Below the pieces are notes generated by a model. That model saw nothing but the letters and a program-made list of their open reading frames with translations, was not told where the DNA came from and did no database searches. A stretch of DNA of 6,842 nt from CAXDRM01 sp963991775 (lineage in GTDB: Bacteria > Pseudomonadota > Alphaproteobacteria > Rickettsiales > JABIRX01), in contig CAXDRM010000078.1 of the NCBI GenBank assembly GCA_963991775.1, positions 1-6,842 of the forward strand, in the 5' to 3' direction. Position numbers and translations under genes: made by a program. Of the stretch, positions 5,967-6,842 are shown one piece after another (position 1 is the stretch's first letter; each line of letters opens with the position of its first letter).

Positions 5967-6064
5967 TGCTCGAAAACCAGATTAACACCTTAGGTTCCTG
6001 AGTGACCGAACGAAAGTGAGGTTGTACCGAAGGGCCGCTTGAGTCTTAAAGATTATATCGAGCA
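5967..6064. repeat. 98-bp intergenic element: GC-richer core bounded by 7-bp inverted repeats
   Basis: TGCTCGA at 5967-5973 and TCGAGCA at 6058-6064 are perfect inverted copies. The core at about 5985-6045 (with CCTTAGG, GTGACCGAACGAAAGTGAGG and ACCGAAGGGCCGC) is close to half G+C, against about one third for the window, and lacks a convincing reading frame. GTTC (5993-5996) and GAAC (6008-6011) could pair inside it. It could be a dispersed intergenic repeat of the kind frequent in Rickettsiales genomes, or a small structured RNA. The window gives no second full copy to prove repeat status. Confidence 0.4.
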
Positions 6065-6118
6065 ATATTATTAACATCAAAGATCTAACTTAGCAAATAT
6101 AAGCATATAAATTACGCT

Positions 6119-6799
6119 TTAATTATCCCTATTTAAAGCCACTAAATATTGTTCTTGTGAATCTTTACGTGATGATTCAGGCTTATGTAATTTTACTTGA
6201 GAGAAATGCTTTTTGTATTTTTTGAGCAACTCATCACTTTCTGGTCCAAGAAAGATTTTTGCGATCATATTGCCCCCCTGCTCTAAATGCTCTAAAGCAA
6301 ATTCTAACATATCCTCCAAAACTGCAATTAAGCGAATATGATCAGTAATACGATGACCACAAGTTGCTGGCGCAATATCAGAAATAATTAAATCAGCTTT
6401 ATTACCACCTAATTGTACAATTATTTGCTGCTTTATATCATCTTCTAAAAAATCTCCTTGGATAAAATTAACTTTATCTATTGGCTCAATCTCTAAGAGA
6501 TCCACACCTAAGATTGTTGCTTGAGGTCTCAATTCACGCATTACCTGCAACCAACCACCAGGTGCACAACCTAAATCAATAATATTTTGGGCTTTTCTAA
6601 GTGGACGATATTTTTCAATAATTTCTAAAAGCTTAAAAGCAGAGCGCGAACGATAATTATGCTCTTTGGCAAGCTTAGTAAAAGGATCATTTAATTGCCT
6701 TTGCAACCATCTTGTAGAAGAAAGCTTGCGGCCCTTAGCAGTTTTTACTTTTTCAAATTTTTGCCTAAAACCTTTTTGGAAGTTGGTTTTTTTATTCAT
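6119..6799 (-). CDS. rlmE: 23S rRNA 2'-O-ribose uridine methyltransferase RlmE (FtsJ/RrmJ)
   Basis: RlmE uses S-adenosylmethionine to methylate the 2'-OH of U2552 (E. coli numbering) in the A-loop of 23S rRNA, a late step of 50S assembly. From the ATG at 6799-6797 it has 226 residues (E. coli 209). The RRMFJ fold is clear: YRSRSAFKL at 49-57, SAM-binding DLGCAPGGW at 75-83, GVDL at 98-101 and QGDF at 114-117. The catalytic K-D-K-E set is present as Lys56, Asp141 in SDIAPA, Lys181 in AKIFLG and Glu216 in SSRKDSQEQY. A basic extension of about 18 residues precedes the RWLQ motif relative to E. coli. An upstream in-frame TTG at 6841 would add 14 residues with no family resemblance and run through a hairpin, so I reject it. 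No clear Shine-Dalgarno site is visible. AT-rich TAAAAT just upstream (6811-6806) could be a -10 for a very short leader. Confidence 0.96.
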   Translation of the reverse strand: MNKKTNFQKGFRQKFEKVKTAKGRKLSSTRWLQRQLNDPFTKLAKEHNYRSRSAFKLLEIIEKYRPLRKAQNIIDLGCAPGGWLQVMRELRPQATILGVDLLEIEPIDKVNFIQGDFLEDDIKQQIIVQLGGNKADLIISDIAPATCGHRITDHIRLIAVLEDMLEFALEHLEQGGNMIAKIFLGPESDELLKKYKKHFSQVKLHKPESSRKDSQEQYLVALNRDN

Positions 6800-6819
6800 A
6801 TATAATATTTTATCGCAAG

Positions 6820-6842
6820 CTTGAACCTTGTGGTTCGGCAAG
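6820..6842. repeat. bulged hairpin-forming sequence at the right edge, upstream of rlmE
   Basis: GAACC (6823-6827) and GGTTC (6832-6836) pair around a TTGT loop. CTT (6820-6822) and AAG (6840-6842) extend the stem beyond a GGC bulge, and the stem may continue outside the window. No T-run follows on the minus strand, so it is not a standard terminator in that direction; the plus-strand side is cut off. It lies 20 bp before the rlmE start and could be the end of an intergenic repeat, a leader structure or a terminator for a plus-strand feature further right. Confidence 0.4.

Noticed and set aside
6075..6121. Terminator for rlmE from AAGC...GCTT pairing at about 6101-6120
   Set aside because: The stem is four pairs around a long AT loop and no T-run follows.
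6800..6841. TTG start at 6841 for rlmE
   Set aside because: The added 14 residues have no family counterpart and pass through a hairpin; ATG at 6799 fits known RlmE N-termini.
1..6842. CRISPR array, insertion sequence or toxin-antitoxin pair
   Set aside because: No regularly spaced repeats, transposase motifs or paired small genes were found on either strand.

Overview
The window is AT-rich (roughly one third G+C by eye) and carries single-copy proteobacterial housekeeping genes: DNA ligase A, BamD, RecN, the 23S rRNA methyltransferase RlmE and a tRNA-Leu. The adjacency of bamD and recN with ligA close by, the A+T-rich coding, the rarity of clear Shine-Dalgarno sites and the protein sequences suggest an alphaproteobacterium of the Rickettsiales type, that is, an obligate intracellular or endosymbiotic bacterium. 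This placement is inferred without a database search.

Layout. On the minus strand, 1-2085 holds an M48 membrane metalloprotease followed by ligA, which overlaps it by four bases (ATGA) and leaves the window on the left. Divergent from these, with only 20 bp between start codons, a plus-strand pair runs bamD-recN (2106-4490) with a 3-bp gap. Next comes a separately promoted plus-strand gene (4577-5827) for a 416-residue protein that I do not recognise. It has a long charged N-terminal helical region, two hydrophobic segments flanking a strongly acidic Asp/Asn/Gly loop with no Lys or Arg, and a Lys/Glu-rich tail. A complete tRNA-Leu(GAG) gene on the minus strand (5835-5921) lies 7 bp beyond it. 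A 197-bp gap (5922-6118) then holds a relatively GC-rich patch bounded by a 7-bp inverted repeat. It is followed by rlmE on the minus strand (6119-6799) and a hairpin-forming sequence at the right edge.

How the genes relate. bamD (outer membrane beta-barrel assembly), recN (double-strand-break repair) and ligA (nick sealing) come from a neighbourhood that is contiguous in many alphaproteobacteria (lpxC-bamD-recN-ligA). Here it is split, with ligA moved behind a divergent M48 protease gene. The other genes are conserved housekeeping functions. The accessory-looking item is the unknown gene at 4577-5827. It has the best promoter in the window (TTGCTG, 17 bp, TGCTATAAT) and a perfect 16-bp palindrome (GAAATTTATAAATTTC) over the predicted transcription start, directly before the ribosome binding site. 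Its architecture resembles membrane-inserting, host-directed proteins of intracellular bacteria, but no function can be assigned from sequence alone. I saw no CRISPR array, transposase, rRNA or phage gene.
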